DNA of 64,000 nt from Candidatus Lokiarchaeota archaeon (GCA_014730275.1 WJIL01000016.1:62001-126000), one strand, 5' to 3'. Shown: positions 18,223-26,702, counted from the stretch's first letter. Notes: a model not told the origin generated them from the sequence alone. Made by a program: numbers and translations.

Positions 18223-18990
18223 CTATCCTCTCGGAATTAACTGAAATGTGCGGAATTCCCCTCTTTCTGTTCTATCTAGGTATACAGCTTCAAGTGAATA
18301 GTCTGATGCAAGCATAAAAAGAGCTAATACGATGACAGCCGGGCCCATGGACACGTCGACAATCAAATTGTATTTCTTCATGTCTTGGAGAGCAATCTTT
18401 TCTATATGTTCGTAGATGCCTTCCAGATTCCCGTGTCCTTCTACCACGGTACTGTGTAGAAGGGTGTCTGGTATTTCATGCCATGTAGTTTCCCACGATC
18501 CATCACAATCATTGGGAATGAATCTACTCAAGCTCCTTTGGACCCCTCTGGAGAAACGACGCTCGCTGACGAAAATCCTGACTATCTCAACGTTTATTCT
18601 TTCATCCCTGCTTAGCCACTTGGCAAGAGGCCTTTGGTCATCTGGCATTGCAATAGATGTGATGAGAATATTGGGCCTGGGAGACCTGAGGACTTTCCTA
18701 ACTGGGTGAATGGCTTCGGGAGAAAGCTGGTATACTCTCTTTCGCCCCTCCTTGGAACTGGATATCATTCCCTTTTTCTCAAGATGTTTGGTATTGAAGT
18801 AGAGTTTGGGATCCGTGACTTTCACTTCATCATCTTTATCACCTTGTCGGGCAATTATGTCTCTCCTTATTGCCTCTCTGAGTTCACTTCCTGTCTTCTT
18901 TCCCCCTTCTAGCTGCTCTAGAATGATTCTTCTGACGGGAACACTCTCTATTTCTTGGCGAATAGCTGCTTCTGCAGTTTCCACGAACAT
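18223..18990 (-). CDS. Winged-helix protein with C-terminal CARF-like domain
   Basis: Protein of 255 residues. Residues 1-95 form a winged helix (RRIILEQLEGGKKTGSELREA, then KHLEKKGMISSSKEGRKRVY). Residues about 106-250 look like a Rossmann-type CARF sensor: NILITSIAMPDDQRPLAKWL opens it, and IVDVSMGPAVIVLALFMLA (210-228) occupies the place of the CARF D-x-[ST]-G-G-x-[KR] nucleotide loop, but without its lysine. The order HTH then CARF is the reverse of Csa3. A TATA-like aaatatatta (19013-19022) 27 bases before the ATG suggests a leaderless transcript. No CRISPR genes are in the window. Confidence 0.55.
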   Translation of the reverse strand: MFVETAEAAIRQEIESVPVRRIILEQLEGGKKTGSELREAIRRDIIARQGDKDDEVKVTDPKLYFNTKHLEKKGMISSSKEGRKRVYQLSPEAIHPVRKVLRSPRPNILITSIAMPDDQRPLAKWLSRDERINVEIVRIFVSERRFSRGVQRSLSRFIPNDCDGSWETTWHEIPDTLLHSTVVEGHGNLEGIYEHIEKIALQDMKKYNLIVDVSMGPAVIVLALFMLASDYSLEAVYLDRTERGEFRTFQLIPRG

Positions 18991-19073
18991 AATGGATGCC
19001 CATTCTTACAACAAATATATTACCTATATATGATATTGCGATGTCCTCAGGAAATACACGACGCACGTATGCT

Positions 19074-19094
19074 GGTATTACTAGGAGTAATACC
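19074..19094. repeat. Perfect 9-base inverted repeat with 3-base spacer
   Basis: ggtattact and agtaatacc flank agg. The arms are exact reverse complements. The position, 84 bases upstream of the CARF-like gene start, fits an operator for a dimeric winged-helix protein. A second weaker dyad (acccg/cgggt) overlaps its right end. Confidence 0.6.
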
Positions 19095-19180
19095 CGGCAA
19101 ATACGGGTTTTAGAGGGGCTCTAGGAGCATTCTGTGAATGTTGTCGAGATGGACGCATCACGAAGTGTTTACTGGTTCTG

Positions 19181-19198
19181 TGATGTATATATACATCA
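19181..19198. promoter_or_regulatory. 18-base perfect palindrome upstream of actin
   Basis: The sequence tgatgtatatatacatca is its own reverse complement over 18 bases. It lies about 50 bases upstream of the actin TATA-like element and 138 bases before the actin ATG. Symmetry of this length suggests a binding site for a dimeric regulator. Confidence 0.6.
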
Positions 19199-19335
19199 TA
19201 TAGATATTGTAAATAATGGGCGATTTATCGAAAGCATGCAAACAAGGCTTAAATACGGCATTACAGACTGTTTACTCGCAAATGGTTTTGGAAATCCTGT
19301 TCTAGAACATATCAAAAAGCGAAATAAGGAGACTG

Positions 19336-20481
19336 ATGAATTTGGCGGAAGACGAGTACTTGGGCGCGAAGCCCATTGTGATTGATAACGGTACAGGCCT
19401 GAGTAAGAACGGATACGCGGGCGAAGACCAACCCCGTAGTGTTTGGCCTACACTGATTGGCTACCCCCGATACGAGTCAATAATGACTGACGTTGACCAT
19501 TACACTCGGGACTACTACATCGGTGAAGAGGCAATCAACCTACGTGGTGTCCTTCGACTGGTATATCCTATTACCCACGGTGTGATTGATGACTGGGATG
19601 CGATTGAGAAGATATGGTCTTACACTTTCTATAATGACTTGAAGGTCGACCCCAGCGAGAATCCGGTACTGCTTACTGAAGCACCATTCAACCCACGAGA
19701 AAACAGAGAGCGCATGGCATCTGTCATGTTTGATAATTTTGGAGTTCCTGCAGTTTATGTGGCAACACAGGCTGTCCTATCACTCTACGCATCGGGCAGA
19801 ACGACAGGACTCGTTATTGACTCGGGAGATGGTGTTACTCACATTGTACCTATCTACGAGGGCTTTGCTATTACTCATGCAATCAGGCGAATCGATCTGG
19901 CAGGTCGTGACATAACGGAATACCTCCGGAGACTCCTGAGACAGCGTGGTTACACCTTCGTAAGTGGTGCAGAAAAAGAGATTGTGAGAGATATCAAGGA
20001 GAAGCTTTGCTACGTCGCACTTGATCCTGAGAAGGAAAGACAGGTTGCTGATAAGGCCGGCGTAGACAAACCGTACATGCTGCCTGACGGTGAGACTATT
20101 ACCATCGGCGCAGAGCGGTTCCAGGCACCAGAGCTCTTCTTTAATCCGAGCGCAATTGGACTTGACACCATCCCGATGGATGATCATATTGTCGAGTCAA
20201 TCAAGCAGTGTGACGTTGACTTGCGACGTGAGCTTTATGCCAACATCGTATTGTCTGGTGGTTCAACCATGTTCCCAGGTCTTAAGGAGCGACTCCACAA
20301 GGAGGTTTCCGAACAGCTACCTGAGAACCTCGAGGTTCGCATCATTGCACCTCCTGAGAGACAGTACTCAGTTTGGATTGGTGGCTCCATCCTTGCTTCT
20401 CTGAAGACCTTCCAGAAGATGTGGGTCAGCAAGAAAGAGTTCGAAGAAGCTGGACCGGAAGTCATCCACCGCTGTATCTGA
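19336..20481 (+). CDS. Eukaryote-like actin (Asgard actin)
   Basis: Cytoskeletal ATPase of 381 residues, close in length to eukaryotic actin (about 375). The phosphate loops are IDNGTGLSKNGYAG (16-29) and VIDSGDGVTHIVPIYEG (160-176). Residues Q145 and H169 match the eukaryotic catalytic Gln and His. The adenosine loop VLSGGSTMFPGL (305-316) and the C-terminus SVWIGGSILASLKTFQKMW to EEAGPEVIHR are nearly eukaryotic in wording. This sets it apart from MreB, crenactin and ParM. A Shine-Dalgarno aaggag precedes the ATG. A profilin- or gelsolin-regulated filament is expected; a gelsolin-like gene lies 8 kb away. Confidence 0.96.
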   Translation: MNLAEDEYLGAKPIVIDNGTGLSKNGYAGEDQPRSVWPTLIGYPRYESIMTDVDHYTRDYYIGEEAINLRGVLRLVYPITHGVIDDWDAIEKIWSYTFYNDLKVDPSENPVLLTEAPFNPRENRERMASVMFDNFGVPAVYVATQAVLSLYASGRTTGLVIDSGDGVTHIVPIYEGFAITHAIRRIDLAGRDITEYLRRLLRQRGYTFVSGAEKEIVRDIKEKLCYVALDPEKERQVADKAGVDKPYMLPDGETITIGAERFQAPELFFNPSAIGLDTIPMDDHIVESIKQCDVDLRRELYANIVLSGGSTMFPGLKERLHKEVSEQLPENLEVRIIAPPERQYSVWIGGSILASLKTFQKMWVSKKEFEEAGPEVIHRCI

Positions 20482-20500
20482 TACAAGGCAAATAGTTTCA

Positions 20501-20527
20501 GAAGGACGGGCTGCAATGCCCTCCTTC
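20501..20527 (+). terminator. Probable terminator hairpin after actin
   Basis: A ten-pair stem: gaagga pairs with tccttc and gggc pairs with gccc, with one bulged c, around a six-base loop (tgcaat). It is followed by a T-rich run (tttcattttt). It begins 20 bases after the actin stop and touches the end of the convergent gene, so it could serve both. Confidence 0.6.
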
Positions 20528-21029
20528 AACTTTCATTTTTCTCATCTGTTGTTATTGATTGTTTCAGCCTTTCCTTTTTCTTTAGAATGACAAGAACAAC
20601 TGAAACCACAACGGCTCCTAGTATGGCTATCGCAATTTGCTGGTTATTGAAAATGACGAATTCACATAACGAAACTGAGGAATCCAAAGGATCGAAACCG
20701 TGACAGTATTCCCATGTATCGGGTATGGAATCGCCGTCCGAATCACGGGCTGTTGAATTTGTGCCAAGAGTATCCTCCTGAGAATCTGATAATCCATCGA
20801 AGTCCTCATCGATATCTGCGAGGCTGTGTGTATAGCTGAAATCTCCAGTTCCCCCTCTGTTACTCCAGTAGAGGTTCTCCCCGGATGCTTCCGGTTCAAT
20901 AGCATATCGAATATCGCTAACTGAATCCTCTGCTCCACCTAATTGTTCATGTAAGTTCCAAGAATTCCTCCCAGAGTTTGGGAGTACACGCCAGAGCTGA
21001 TTCTCCGAAGGCAATCTGATTCCCATCAA
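20526..21029 (-). pseudogene. C-terminal fragment of a cell-surface protein (thrombospondin type 3-like repeats plus membrane anchor)
   Basis: An open frame of 167 residues containing calcium-type repeats (ADIDEDFDGLSDSQEDTLGT and ARDSDGDSIPDTWEYCHGFDP) and a C-terminal transmembrane helix (IAIAILGAVVVSVVLVILKKK) with a lysine-rich cytoplasmic end. This is the usual C-terminus of large archaeal surface proteins. There is no signal peptide, and the only starts lie inside the upstream phosphatase gene (overlap 20947-21029). A secreted N-terminal part appears to be missing. It may be a remnant, or a small protein with an unusual start. Confidence 0.45.
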
Positions 21030-21714
21030 GATCTCCGAAATGACCTCCTGCTTCTGTTATGATGGGCATTAGCGGAGCAATATCCCACAGTTCCATGACC
21101 GGGTCTAGCATAGCATCTGAACGCCCAGTTGCTACAAGCAAGTATCCGTAGGCATCTCCCCATGTCCTAAGGAAACCGGCCTTTGTTGAGAGCTTGTCAA
21201 AGAGGACAGGCCTATGTCTTGCAAGTGAGACTACATCAGTTACCTGTACCCACGCATCTGCAAGCGAATCTGTGTTTGATACCTGACATGCTTCACCGTC
21301 ATGAAAACACCCTATACCTATCCCGGCTGCAACGGTTTCATGGAGCGGCGGAATATGAATGACCCCTAGAAGCGGCTCGTTTTCATACTGAACTGCTATC
21401 AGAACCGCATACAGAGGCACCCCACGAACAAATGACTGTGTTCCGTCAATAGGATCAATAATCCATCTGAAGGGGGAGGCCGTCGTTTTGTCATCATACT
21501 CTTCTCCAAGAATCGAATGGTCCGGATATGTCATTTCTATGGTATCCCTAATCATCCTTCCAGCTTTCTTATCTGCTACCGTCACAGGAGTTTTGTCCTC
21601 TTTTCTTTCCACTTTGAAGGATCCCCGAAAATACTCAAGTGTTAACTCTCCGGCTTCTTCAGCGCTCCTCACTGCGAAGTCAAGTAGTTCCCGTTTGTAT
21701 TTGTCATCAATCAT
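20947..21714 (-). CDS. hisN: Inositol-monophosphatase-family phosphatase, probable histidinol-phosphatase
   Basis: Magnesium-dependent phosphatase of 255 residues. Metal ligands are in LGEEYDD, in WIIDPIDGTQSFVRGVP and in MELWDIAPLMPIITEAGG. The stretch WGDAYGYLLVATGRSDAMLDP is characteristic of the HisN subgroup, which removes phosphate from L-histidinol phosphate. The his operon at 37.2-43.6 kb lacks a phosphatase (its HisB is a dehydratase only), so this gene can fill that gap. Inositol-1-phosphatase or fructose-bisphosphatase activity remains possible. The length is normal. Confidence 0.78.
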   Translation of the reverse strand: MIDDKYKRELLDFAVRSAEEAGELTLEYFRGSFKVERKEDKTPVTVADKKAGRMIRDTIEMTYPDHSILGEEYDDKTTASPFRWIIDPIDGTQSFVRGVPLYAVLIAVQYENEPLLGVIHIPPLHETVAAGIGIGCFHDGEACQVSNTDSLADAWVQVTDVVSLARHRPVLFDKLSTKAGFLRTWGDAYGYLLVATGRSDAMLDPVMELWDIAPLMPIITEAGGHFGDLDGNQIAFGESALACTPKLWEEFLELT

Positions 21715-21754
21715 GATAGATTCCTCTTCTAGATGGCTTCACTAATACTATCTC

Positions 21755-22456
21755 TTAGGTATCCTCACAGGCTTGTTGTATAGTTCTCGCTATAGTAGCA
21801 ACTTCCTTTGAACTATAGTGATGGTTCACCTGATGTGTTCGTACTGTATCAATCAGCTTGTTCGACCTAACAGCGACCACTGTAGGTTCCTTGGCCTCGA
21901 GTTTCATTTTTTCATTGCTGAAAACGATTAGCGGCTCAACAAAAATGCGGTTTTTGAATCGAGCGTCAAGAGTATCTGTCAGAATCTTGTTCAAATTAGC
22001 TGCATTTTTCTTAACTTGCATGCTAATACTTCGAATCTCTTTCTTACTGGCTCCCGATATCCTTGTATGATACCACTTGTCCCCGTGAACAGATAGCCTA
22101 CTGCTATAGTTTTTCACTTCTATCACAAAAATGCCGTTGGCCCCGACCAGAACATGATCAATATTCCCTTCCCGCGAATGTAAGATGACATCTTCAAGAA
22201 GGTAGTAGCTGTCATCCAATTCTTTCAGTACTTCACTCACCAATCGCTCTCCTACCATGCCTGCGTCATAGTCCGAATACTCTTTCCAGTACTTCATGGC
22301 GAGTGCCAGTATGAGGACACCTAGCAGAAAACCAACCTGTGGGACTGCAAACATGATAATAGCTCCACTAATGAGAAGAACTATCGCTCCATTGCGGAAG
22401 AATTTGGCCTTGCCTGAGAGATAAGGAAAGCTGGTTTCTTTCAGGACTTTGACCAC
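21755..22456 (-). CDS. NERD-domain membrane protein
   Basis: Protein of 233 residues with two N-terminal hydrophobic helices (about 22-55). These are followed by a nuclease-related domain: GMVGERLVSEVL, then EGNIDHVLVGANGIFVIEVKNY with the conserved Asp, Glu and Lys of a PD-(D/E)xK-like core. NERD proteins are thought to act on nucleic acids, but their roles are mostly unknown. The GTG start has a good Shine-Dalgarno aggagg seven bases upstream, and a TATA-like gattatatgag lies further up. No partner gene is evident. Confidence 0.8.
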   Translation of the reverse strand: MVKVLKETSFPYLSGKAKFFRNGAIVLLISGAIIMFAVPQVGFLLGVLILALAMKYWKEYSDYDAGMVGERLVSEVLKELDDSYYLLEDVILHSREGNIDHVLVGANGIFVIEVKNYSSRLSVHGDKWYHTRISGASKKEIRSISMQVKKNAANLNKILTDTLDARFKNRIFVEPLIVFSNEKMKLEAKEPTVVAVRSNKLIDTVRTHQVNHHYSSKEVATIARTIQQACEDT

Positions 22457-22663
22457 TTGAAATCCTCCTGCTTCGGAATAAGAATCGATTATGGTATGCG
22501 CTCATATAATCTGAATATTCTGTGATAAAGCCCTCGTGCAATCGAAACGGGTTCTTGTGCTGCTGATTTCCAGAAGACAGCATACTTCTTTCCGGGTTCT
22601 CGCCTAAATCCGCTTAGATTATCATTCTTCAGATGTACTGAGAATGTTTTCCAATTTCAGTAA

Positions 22664-24055
22664 CTACGAGCCAGCCTTCAAAAAGCCCTCAGCTGCCGCT
22701 TCAGCCAGTTTGGAAGCAATCCTCTGAGCTTCTCTCAAAATTGCATTTTCGTTCATCGTTGTGATATTGCCATTCTGCAATACTATTTTGCCATCAATAA
22801 TCGCGGTAGTTACTTCAGATCCACTCGCGTGCAATATTAGGTTTGGAATGATATTCCTGATAGGTTGTTGCACTATCGGTACCAAATTAGGCCGTTCCAT
22901 ATCAACGAGTATCAAATCAGCCTTTTTTCCAGCTTCGATTGAACCTATATCCCTATGAAGTCCATGACACATGGCTCCACCTATAGTTACCATTCGAAGG
23001 ACATCCCAAGCTGGTAGTGCGGTAGGGTCCTTGTGCTCAGTTTTTGAAAGGATTGAGGCGTATTTCGCTTCCATGAACATATTGTGCCCATCAGGTGGGC
23101 ACTGGTCCGAGCCAAGCCCTGCCACTCCTCCAAGCTTTTTGAAGCTCGCCAATGGTGGTACTATCCCGTCTATCATCCCAATTGATCCTGGACAACCCAC
23201 CATTCTCACATTCTTCTTTGCGAGTAAAGACAGTTCTTTCTTGGTGGTATCGTGGCAGTGAACAGCTATCAGTCTGTCATCCAAGTATCCTATCTCATCG
23301 AGATAATTCACAGTAGACTTACCATATCGCTCCATCATCTGTCGCCGTTCTCTCTCGCCTTGAGCCACATGCATGTGGATGGGCAAATCATGTTCGATTG
23401 CAGCATCTCTTACCTGTAAAAGAAGTTCCTCACTTAGCATATCCGCAGCTTGTGGGCCAAACAGACAAGTAATCCGCCCATTTTCCGCTCCATGCCATTT
23501 CTTTATCAATTCGATGTTCTCTTTGAGCCTTCTCTCTCCCAGTGCATGGTCAAATGGGTACAAGATGCCTTTCCCCTCTTTCTTTGTACCTACTTCATTG
23601 ATGGTAGCGCAAACATGTGCACGAACTCCGGCGACAAGATAGACATTCTTTACTAAATCTGCCATCGATGTAGCATAGTCGCAGAAGCATGTAGTCCCAG
23701 CCCTGAGTCCCTCAATAACGGTTAGCTTGGAACCGATAATTGCCGCCTTCTTAGTCATCTTGTTTGCTAGGGGATCGATTGCTTTGGTCATCCATTCAGA
23801 TTCAGGCACATCTTGGGCGAGCCCCCTGAATAAGCTCAAAGGTGTGTGAATGTGCGCATCCACGAAACCTGGAAGAATCGCCTTTCCCGTGGCGTCAATT
23901 TCGATTTCTGCTGAGAATTTCGATTCAATTTCGGAGGTCCTTCCAACCGCCTCGATTTGGCTCCCCTCTATTGCGACAGCACCGTTTTCAACGATTTTCA
24001 TTCCCTTCGAGCTGGGCGTCACAACAGTTCCATTAGTAACAATAATTGAACTCAT
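22664..24055 (-). CDS. Amidohydrolase, MTA/SAH deaminase-chlorohydrolase family
   Basis: Metal-dependent hydrolase of 463 residues from ATG 24055 (MSSIIVTNGTVVTPSSKG). The upstream in-frame extension to 24157 overlaps the next gene and is not credible. Metal ligands are in FVDAHIHTPLSLFRGLAQD (HxH), PIHMHVAQGERERRQ, LIAVHCHDT and AGLGSDQCPPDGHN. The family deaminates S-adenosylhomocysteine, methylthioadenosine or related purines and guanine. The substrate cannot be chosen from sequence alone. It probably shares a transcript with the membrane protein gene upstream (gap 14 bases). Confidence 0.82.
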   Translation of the reverse strand: MSSIIVTNGTVVTPSSKGMKIVENGAVAIEGSQIEAVGRTSEIESKFSAEIEIDATGKAILPGFVDAHIHTPLSLFRGLAQDVPESEWMTKAIDPLANKMTKKAAIIGSKLTVIEGLRAGTTCFCDYATSMADLVKNVYLVAGVRAHVCATINEVGTKKEGKGILYPFDHALGERRLKENIELIKKWHGAENGRITCLFGPQAADMLSEELLLQVRDAAIEHDLPIHMHVAQGERERRQMMERYGKSTVNYLDEIGYLDDRLIAVHCHDTTKKELSLLAKKNVRMVGCPGSIGMIDGIVPPLASFKKLGGVAGLGSDQCPPDGHNMFMEAKYASILSKTEHKDPTALPAWDVLRMVTIGGAMCHGLHRDIGSIEAGKKADLILVDMERPNLVPIVQQPIRNIIPNLILHASGSEVTTAIIDGKIVLQNGNITTMNENAILREAQRIASKLAEAAAEGFLKAGS

Positions 24056-24069
24056 GGCCTTTCCCACTC

Positions 24070-24783
24070 CTACCTGATGAGGTATGGTAACATTGAGTAA
24101 CCAGAGAACAGTACACTGGTGAAATTTAGGAGAAAATGAATAATACCAATGGGCCACATACTCCTTGATTGCCTGTATATGATCAAGTAACAGAGTGAAA
24201 CAACGAACTGTAGCACGAAGAAAATCTCAGTGAAGGGAGAGACACTTGCACTCCCGAGGAGAAATCGCCCCCAGAACAATGCGTGTATCAGTCCAATATA
24301 TGTCACATACAGAAGAACCCCAATAGCTATACCCAACCATCTCTTCGTTTTTTCATCCCAGAATTCGGAGAAGGATTCAAAGACGTACAGCCATGAAAGC
24401 TGTTCTGAGAAGGCGTTTATTGGTGCCCAGAGCAATAATGTTCCCAGAAATCCCACTAGGGTGCTATTTGTCACTCGTTCAACAACAATCCAGCTATCGA
24501 TGATCAGCCCAATTTGGGCTACAAGTGCGATAATAAACGGAATTGTGACATAGCCTTTGAATTGACCAATGATGTTACTATCCTCTATTTCGTACCCTGT
24601 GTTTCCGTATCGCCATTTTCTGACTCCGATACAGAAGATCCCGTAGTAAATTATTAGAACAGGAAGCGCTCCGATAGATGTATAGAGATACCAGCTGAGT
24701 ATTGGTAATCCAACGGTTGCAATGATTGCTATGACTAAATCGAGGGGTTCTGGCTGGAACGATGACATCTGTTTCTTTCCCAT
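24070..24783 (-). CDS. Multi-pass membrane protein, CPBP-protease-like
   Basis: Membrane protein of 237 residues with about seven hydrophobic segments. The arrangement FSEQLSWLYVFESF, then YIGLIHALFW, then IIHFLLNF resembles the three motifs of CPBP (CAAX protease/bacteriocin-processing) proteins. However, the first motif has EQ in place of the usual paired glutamates and lacks the arginine, so activity is doubtful. The start at 24783 has agagg six bases upstream and is preferred over ATG 24834. Confidence 0.55.
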   Translation of the reverse strand: MGKKQMSSFQPEPLDLVIAIIATVGLPILSWYLYTSIGALPVLIIYYGIFCIGVRKWRYGNTGYEIEDSNIIGQFKGYVTIPFIIALVAQIGLIIDSWIVVERVTNSTLVGFLGTLLLWAPINAFSEQLSWLYVFESFSEFWDEKTKRWLGIAIGVLLYVTYIGLIHALFWGRFLLGSASVSPFTEIFFVLQFVVSLCYLIIYRQSRSMWPIGIIHFLLNFTSVLFSGYSMLPYLIR

Positions 24784-24883
24784 TGCTATCCTCTCGTAAC
24801 CTTGTATGGCTGGAATTCCCTTAAGATACATCATGCATAACGGCTCTTATTACTATATTCTCGCAATTACGAGGTGATGCGCC

Positions 24884-25186
24884 TTGTCTCATGAAGAAAA
24901 CCGGAATATGGAGAATTTGGATATAGCCAGTCGTGAACATGATCTCGTGAAGCTAGACCCCGATCGGCGAATTTGGGGTTATGAAGGATGCGGCATTATG
25001 TGGAATTTCTATCTGGTCAAGGATGAAGCAAGGAACCGAGCTGATGATAGAGACCTAATCGAAGTGACTCTAAAGGAAGGATACGAGCTGGATAGTACCC
25101 GTCGAAAGCAGATGGGTCTCAAGAGAATTTCAATTGAAGATTTCCAACGCATTCTACTTGACGATAGGGAACCATCAGAAACATGA
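24884..25186 (+). CDS. Small hypothetical protein
   Basis: Unrecognised, charged and soluble, 100 residues. It has no cysteine pairs (only one Cys), no membrane segment and no known motif. A TTG start is preceded by gaggtg at suitable spacing. It may be in one transcript with the membrane protein 92 bases downstream. No function can be given. Confidence 0.55.
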   Translation: MSHEENRNMENLDIASREHDLVKLDPDRRIWGYEGCGIMWNFYLVKDEARNRADDRDLIEVTLKEGYELDSTRRKQMGLKRISIEDFQRILLDDREPSET

Positions 25187-25278
25187 CATGGATTTTCCAA
25201 TCCTCGGAATGAAGACCAGCGCTGAAGTGAAGTCTTATTTTCTAAAGCGAATCAAATCTACACAAAGGTTGAGAGAAC

Positions 25279-25659
25279 TTGACTGATGATTCTACCACCA
25301 AGGATGCGTGGCTCGTCTCGGAGAAGGGCTTGAGCCGTTGGGCCAAGGTTCGGCGACTTGTTATCCTGATCTTACTGGTTGATTTGATAATTATGGTTTG
25401 GTTTGGAAGAGTGATAACAGGTAATCCACTAGACGGTTTCTACTGGCCGCGGCCAAATATGGTACTCTTTCCAATACCCATGGATTTCGGGTCATGGACT
25501 CCGGTGTTTAGTCCACTCAATCCACTTGATGCTTTCATCTATACGGTCTTCATTTATGGCGGCTTATGGATTCTATGGTCTTTTGTTGCGATTCTTTACG
25601 TAATCTATCCTTTTATTGAACCTCTTCGAACAAGGGTAGAGGGCCTGAGAAAACGCTAG
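25279..25659 (+). CDS. Hypothetical two-helix membrane protein
   Basis: Unrecognised protein of 126 residues with two clear transmembrane segments (about 27-46 and 90-112) and basic residues at the C-terminus (RTRVEGLRKR), which suggests that the tail is cytoplasmic. The TTG start lies after gttgagagaac. No family motif is seen. Confidence 0.55.
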   Translation: MTDDSTTKDAWLVSEKGLSRWAKVRRLVILILLVDLIIMVWFGRVITGNPLDGFYWPRPNMVLFPIPMDFGSWTPVFSPLNPLDAFIYTVFIYGGLWILWSFVAILYVIYPFIEPLRTRVEGLRKR

Positions 25660-25712
25660 CAGTAAACCAAATGCCCTATTTCTTACGTATATTTTAAAGC
25701 ACAAATTCTAAG

Positions 25713-26702
25713 GTGAATTCAGCGGCTTGCAAGATGACTGTGAATGATGGCAAGAGTGATAGCAGTAGTTCTGGCGCAAGTAGCTCAGGCTATGTTCCAA
25801 ATCTTGCAGAGTTTTATTTTGAACCAACTCATGATTGGTCAGCAAAAGAGGCCCATATACTATACGAAGAAAAGGGGAATGAGATTCCATCAGAGCTCTG
25901 TAATCAAGTATATTATCAAGATTGTATCACCGGGATGAATGAGCTTCCTAACGAATGCATTGACCTCGTGGTTGCGGATCCACCCTTTGGGATAGATTTT
26001 GATGGCAAAAGTAGTGTCTACAATAGAAATGAGAATCATGTAGTAGATGGTTACGAGGAAATAGACGGGTCGTATTCTGAGTTTACACTCCGTTGGATGG
26101 CTGAGTTACCACGTTTACTCAAAGATCACGGGTCTGCATATGTTTTCAGCGGCTGGAGTAACTTGGAATCAGTTCTTAAGGGTGGTCGCCTAGCAGGGCT
26201 TTCCGTCCTCAACCATATTGTGTGGAAATACCCCTTCGGCGTATTTACACGAAAGAAATTCGTAACAAGTCACTATCATGTACTGCTTTTTGTCAAGAAC
26301 TCAGAATCCTATTTTTTCAACAAAATTGAGCATTATCCTCTAGACGTTTGGAATATTAAACGACGATATCGTGCAGGTCGTGCAAAGAACGGGACTCGAC
26401 TCCCTCTTGAAGTGGTCATGAGATGCATCGACTACTCTTCTCGTCCTGGAGACCTTGTTTTGGACCCGTTTATGGGCAATGGTACCACTGCTGTTGCGTG
26501 TAAAACAAACTACCGGCATTACCTCGGGTATGAAATCAATGATGAACTACAACCCATTATTGAGGATGAGCTTTCTCATAGAGATACTGGAGAATCCTAT
26601 GTCCCTTACAAGGATAGGCTTCCTTCAATAGAAGAGCTCGCCAAGAAATACCCGAAGGCGTATGAGGTTTATAGAGAACGTGAGAACCAGAAAGTGAGAT
26701 AA
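25713..26702 (+). CDS. Beta-class DNA methyltransferase (N6-adenine or N4-cytosine)
   Basis: S-adenosylmethionine-dependent DNA methyltransferase of 329 residues. The catalytic motif IV DPPFGIDF (89-96) comes before the SAM-binding motif I DLVLDPFMGNGTTAVACK (247-264), so the order is beta class. The variable region between them would read the target. A Ser-rich N-terminus (16-26) is probably disordered. The start is GTG 25713; ATG 25734 is equally plausible, with a TATA-like tattttaaag 20-45 bases before. The next gene starts 10 bases downstream and is not a recognisable endonuclease, so a classical restriction pair is not evident. Confidence 0.88.
   Translation: MNSAACKMTVNDGKSDSSSSGASSSGYVPNLAEFYFEPTHDWSAKEAHILYEEKGNEIPSELCNQVYYQDCITGMNELPNECIDLVVADPPFGIDFDGKSSVYNRNENHVVDGYEEIDGSYSEFTLRWMAELPRLLKDHGSAYVFSGWSNLESVLKGGRLAGLSVLNHIVWKYPFGVFTRKKFVTSHYHVLLFVKNSESYFFNKIEHYPLDVWNIKRRYRAGRAKNGTRLPLEVVMRCIDYSSRPGDLVLDPFMGNGTTAVACKTNYRHYLGYEINDELQPIIEDELSHRDTGESYVPYKDRLPSIEELAKKYPKAYEVYRERENQKVR

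Larger units (their letters stand above)
18991..19335. promoter_or_regulatory. Divergent regulatory region between the CARF-like gene and actin
   Basis: A 345-base region without a credible gene. It holds TATA-like aaatatatta (19013-19022, minus-strand gene), a perfect 9-base inverted repeat (19074-19094), an 18-base perfect palindrome (19181-19198), a TATA-like cttaaata (19248-19255) for actin, and a Shine-Dalgarno aaggag just before the actin ATG. The density of dyad symmetry is unusual for this window. Confidence 0.6.

Noticed and set aside
19134-19385. An 83-codon frame across the palindrome and the actin start
   Set aside because: It overlaps actin out of frame and covers regulatory DNA; no motif or ribosome site.
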